Shown here piece after piece: positions 14,091-15,834 of a DNA stretch of 15,834 nucleotides. The DNA comes from an uncultured Bacilli bacterium (lineage in GTDB: Bacteria > Bacillota_I > Bacilli_A > RF39 > UBA660), in contig CANPWK010000011.1 in assembly GCA_947584105.1 (NCBI GenBank), positions 1-15,834 of the forward strand, given 5' to 3'. The position numbers and the translations under genes were made by a program. The notes beneath the pieces were generated by a model. The model was not told the origin of the DNA and did not search any database. It saw only the letters and a program-made list of their open reading frames with translations. The stretch's first letter is position 1; each line of letters begins with the position of its first letter.

Positions 14091-15106
14091 AAATAGGTGC
14101 GTATTTTAAGGATAATTTATATAAGTTATTGATATTTATCGTTTGTTATGTTTTTAATTTACTTATATTTTTTGCGTTTAAAGTAGAAAAGCAAGTTATT
14201 ATATCTTCATCATTTTTATATATTGTTTGTTTTTTACTTATTTTATTAATACCTTATTTTAGAAAGAAGAAATTTTATGATTATTTGCTTGCAAATACTC
14301 TAGCACTTGATAAAAGCTATTTAGTATTAGAAACTTTATCTAAACCAGAATTTTATGAAGGGGAATTATTATATCAAGTATTATATGAGATCAATAAGTC
14401 AATGAATGAAAATGTAAGATTAATAGAAGAACATTTACAAGATTTTAAAGAATATATTGAAATGTGGATTCATGAAGTTAAAATTCCTCTTTCGACTTTA
14501 GTTTTAATAAGTAATAATCATAAAGAACAATTTGATAAAAAAACAAAATTACAATTAAAAAGATTAGAGGATTATGTAGATCAGGTTCTTTATTATGCTC
14601 GAAGTGAAAATGCTGAAAAAGATTATTTAATAAAAGAGATAGATTTATCAAAAGTTATTAAAAATGTTGGCCTTAAAAATATGGACGCAATACTAGAAAA
14701 TAAAATAGATTATATTGTAGAAAATGTCTCTTATAAGGTATTAACAGATTCCAAATGGTTAGAATTTATTTTAGGGCAAATAGTTAATAATAGTATTAAA
14801 TATAAGAGGAACATTGATAACTCTTATATTAAAATATCTGTTCAAGAAACACAAGAAGAAACAATTTTGATCATTGAAGATAACGGTATAGGAATTAAGA
14901 ATTCTGATTTAAAACAAGTCTTTGATAAATCATTTACAGGTGAAAATGGAAGAAATATTAATAAATCTACGGGAATGGGATTATTTATTGCTAAAAATAT
15001 GTGTAAAAAGTTAGGACATAAGATAGATATAGAATCTATTTATAATGAATATACAAAAGTTTATATAACGCTTGCTAAAAATAAATATTATGATGTTTTA
15101 AGGTAA
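14087..15106 (+). CDS. BceS-like intramembrane-sensing histidine kinase
   Basis: A 339-residue kinase with two membrane helices (about 11-32 and 36-57) joined by only a few residues, so it has no extracellular sensor. This is the hallmark of the BceS class, which reads its input from the partner ABC transporter. The dimerisation region has the phosphoacceptor His129 in MWIHEVKIPLS. The ATPase domain shows the N box with Asn234 (ILGQIVNNSIKYK), DNGIGI at 265-270, and the GENGRNINKSTGMGLFIAKN lid and G2 region at 285-304. It overlaps the regulator by 4 nt. Its 3' end is 3 nt from an operator for the transporter gene. Confidence 0.9.
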   Translation: MKIGAYFKDNLYKLLIFIVCYVFNLLIFFAFKVEKQVIISSSFLYIVCFLLILLIPYFRKKKFYDYLLANTLALDKSYLVLETLSKPEFYEGELLYQVLYEINKSMNENVRLIEEHLQDFKEYIEMWIHEVKIPLSTLVLISNNHKEQFDKKTKLQLKRLEDYVDQVLYYARSENAEKDYLIKEIDLSKVIKNVGLKNMDAILENKIDYIVENVSYKVLTDSKWLEFILGQIVNNSIKYKRNIDNSYIKISVQETQEETILIIEDNGIGIKNSDLKQVFDKSFTGENGRNINKSTGMGLFIAKNMCKKLGHKIDIESIYNEYTKVYITLAKNKYYDVLR

Positions 15107-15108
15107 TG

Positions 15109-15122
15109 TTACAAAATTGTAA
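15109..15122 (+). promoter_or_regulatory. BceR-type operator before the ABC transporter gene
   Basis: TTACAAAATTGTAA is a perfect palindrome matching TNACA-N4-TGTAA. A further half-site TGTAA lies at 15128-15132, as TGTAATATT repeats at a 10-bp step (15118 and 15128). At the same 38-bp offset as in the regulator promoter lies CAAAAT (15147-15152), a weak -10. Confidence 0.78.
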
Positions 15123-15195
15123 TATTCTGTAATATTAAAGATGCGACAAAATAGTTTTTTTTTATTATCATGTGTACGAAAGGAGAAAAATTTTT

Positions 15196-15834
15196 ATGGA
15201 AAATATTTTAAAGGTTGACAAAATTGAAAAATACTATGGTAGTCGGTCATCTTTAACGAAAGCGATTGATAATTTATCATTTGAAGTTGAAAAGGGTGAA
15301 TTTTTGTGCTTAATGGGAGCATCTGGTTCAGGAAAAACAACTCTTTTAAATTGTATATCAACAATTGATAAAGTAACAAGCGGCCATATTTTTGTTGGGG
15401 GACTTGATATTACTAAATTAAAGGGAAATGAACTTAATAAATTTAGAAGAGAAGAATTAGGTTTTATCTTCCAAGATTTTAATTTATTAGATACTTTAAC
15501 AGCTTATGAAAATATTGCTCTTGCTTTATCTATTCAGAGTGTGAGTTCATCTATAGAGCAAAAGATAAATAAAGTTGCTGAAGAATTGGATATAAAAGAT
15601 GTTTTAAATAAGTATCCATATCAAATGAGTGGTGGACAAAAACAAAGGGTAGCAAGTGCAAGAGCTATTGTTACAGATCCTAAACTAATTTTAGCTGATG
15701 AGCCAACAGGATCATTAGATTCTAAATCATCTAAAATGTTATTAGAAAAATTTGAACTTTTAGATGAACTTGGAGCTACTATTATTATGGTTACCCATGA
15801 TGCTTTTACAGCTAGTTACGCAAGAAGAGTAATT
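15196..15834 (+). CDS. BceA-like ABC transporter ATP-binding subunit (3' end beyond window)
   Basis: The first 213 residues of an ABC ATPase of the MacB/LolD/BceA class; relatives are about 220-255 residues, so most of it is present. Walker A is GASGSGKTT (41-49), Q-loop Gln93 in IFQDFNLLDTLT, signature SGGQKQR (145-151), Walker B LILADEP (164-170) with catalytic Glu169, D-loop SLDS, and switch His201 in VTHD. It would pair with a large BceB-type permease expected to the right of the window, and would both confer resistance to peptide antibiotics acting on lipid II-cycle intermediates and signal to the kinase. AAAGGAG (15179-15185) lies 10 nt before the ATG. It has its own operator and promoter region after the kinase gene, so induction on regulator phosphorylation is expected. 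Confidence 0.9.
   Translation, partial: MENILKVDKIEKYYGSRSSLTKAIDNLSFEVEKGEFLCLMGASGSGKTTLLNCISTIDKVTSGHIFVGGLDITKLKGNELNKFRREELGFIFQDFNLLDTLTAYENIALALSIQSVSSSIEQKINKVAEELDIKDVLNKYPYQMSGGQKQRVASARAIVTDPKLILADEPTGSLDSKSSKMLLEKFELLDELGATIIMVTHDAFTASYARRVI

Noticed and set aside
1..15834. CRISPR arrays, tRNA or rRNA genes, insertion sequences, phage genes
   Set aside because: No regularly spaced repeats, no tRNA TpsiC-like GTTCRA-bearing cloverleaf, no transposase or phage structural protein was seen.

Overview
This window looks like a piece of chromosome from a very AT-rich, low-GC Gram-positive bacterium (Firmicutes/Bacillota), probably an intestinal commensal. Supporting signs are AGGAGG-type ribosome binding sites, consensus sigma-A promoters, a T-box leader before pheS, a Bce-type peptide-antibiotic sensing module and the remains of a bile salt hydrolase gene. 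The standard genetic code is used (TGG for Trp, TGA as stop). I cannot name the genus from sequence alone. All convincing genes lie on the + strand.

Left part (1-5750): a broken partial gene at the edge, a HAD-family nucleotidase-like gene (634-1218) and a flavodoxin (1418-1885). Next is a complete leucine attenuation unit (2109-2307): a perfect sigma-A promoter, an 18-residue leader peptide with six Leu codons, and mutually exclusive antiterminator and terminator hairpins. It controls a short-form 2-isopropylmalate synthase (2323-3486), followed by an NAD(P)-dependent aldehyde dehydrogenase (3537-4910), a decayed fragment and an HD-domain phosphohydrolase (5142-5705) that ends in a terminator.

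Middle (5783-9043): an extended -10 promoter, a small protein with 42-residue pentapeptide-like repeats (6025-6705), a heavily frameshifted membrane-anchored DUF4097-type pseudogene (about 6801-7307), and a two-gene unit in which a 72-aa unknown protein overlaps a divergent sigma-70 factor (7567-9043). A perfect 24-bp palindrome lies just before this unit's ribosome binding site.

Right part (9089-15834): a 17-bp tandem duplication, a consensus promoter and a Phe T-box riboswitch drive pheS-pheT. A frameshifted, truncated bile salt hydrolase pseudogene and a terminator follow. The window closes with a BceR/BceS-type two-component system and the start of a BceA-type ABC ATPase. Identical-architecture operators (TTACA-N4-TGTAA) precede both the regulator gene and the transporter gene, with the same 38-bp offset to the presumed -10 element.

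Two themes stand out. The amino-acid genes use two different RNA attenuation mechanisms: ribosome stalling for leucine and tRNA sensing for phenylalanine. There is also an unusually high density of decaying genes, with three well supported (1-307, 6801-7307, 12968-13202) and two weaker (1341-1421, 4934-5103), which suggests ongoing gene loss.
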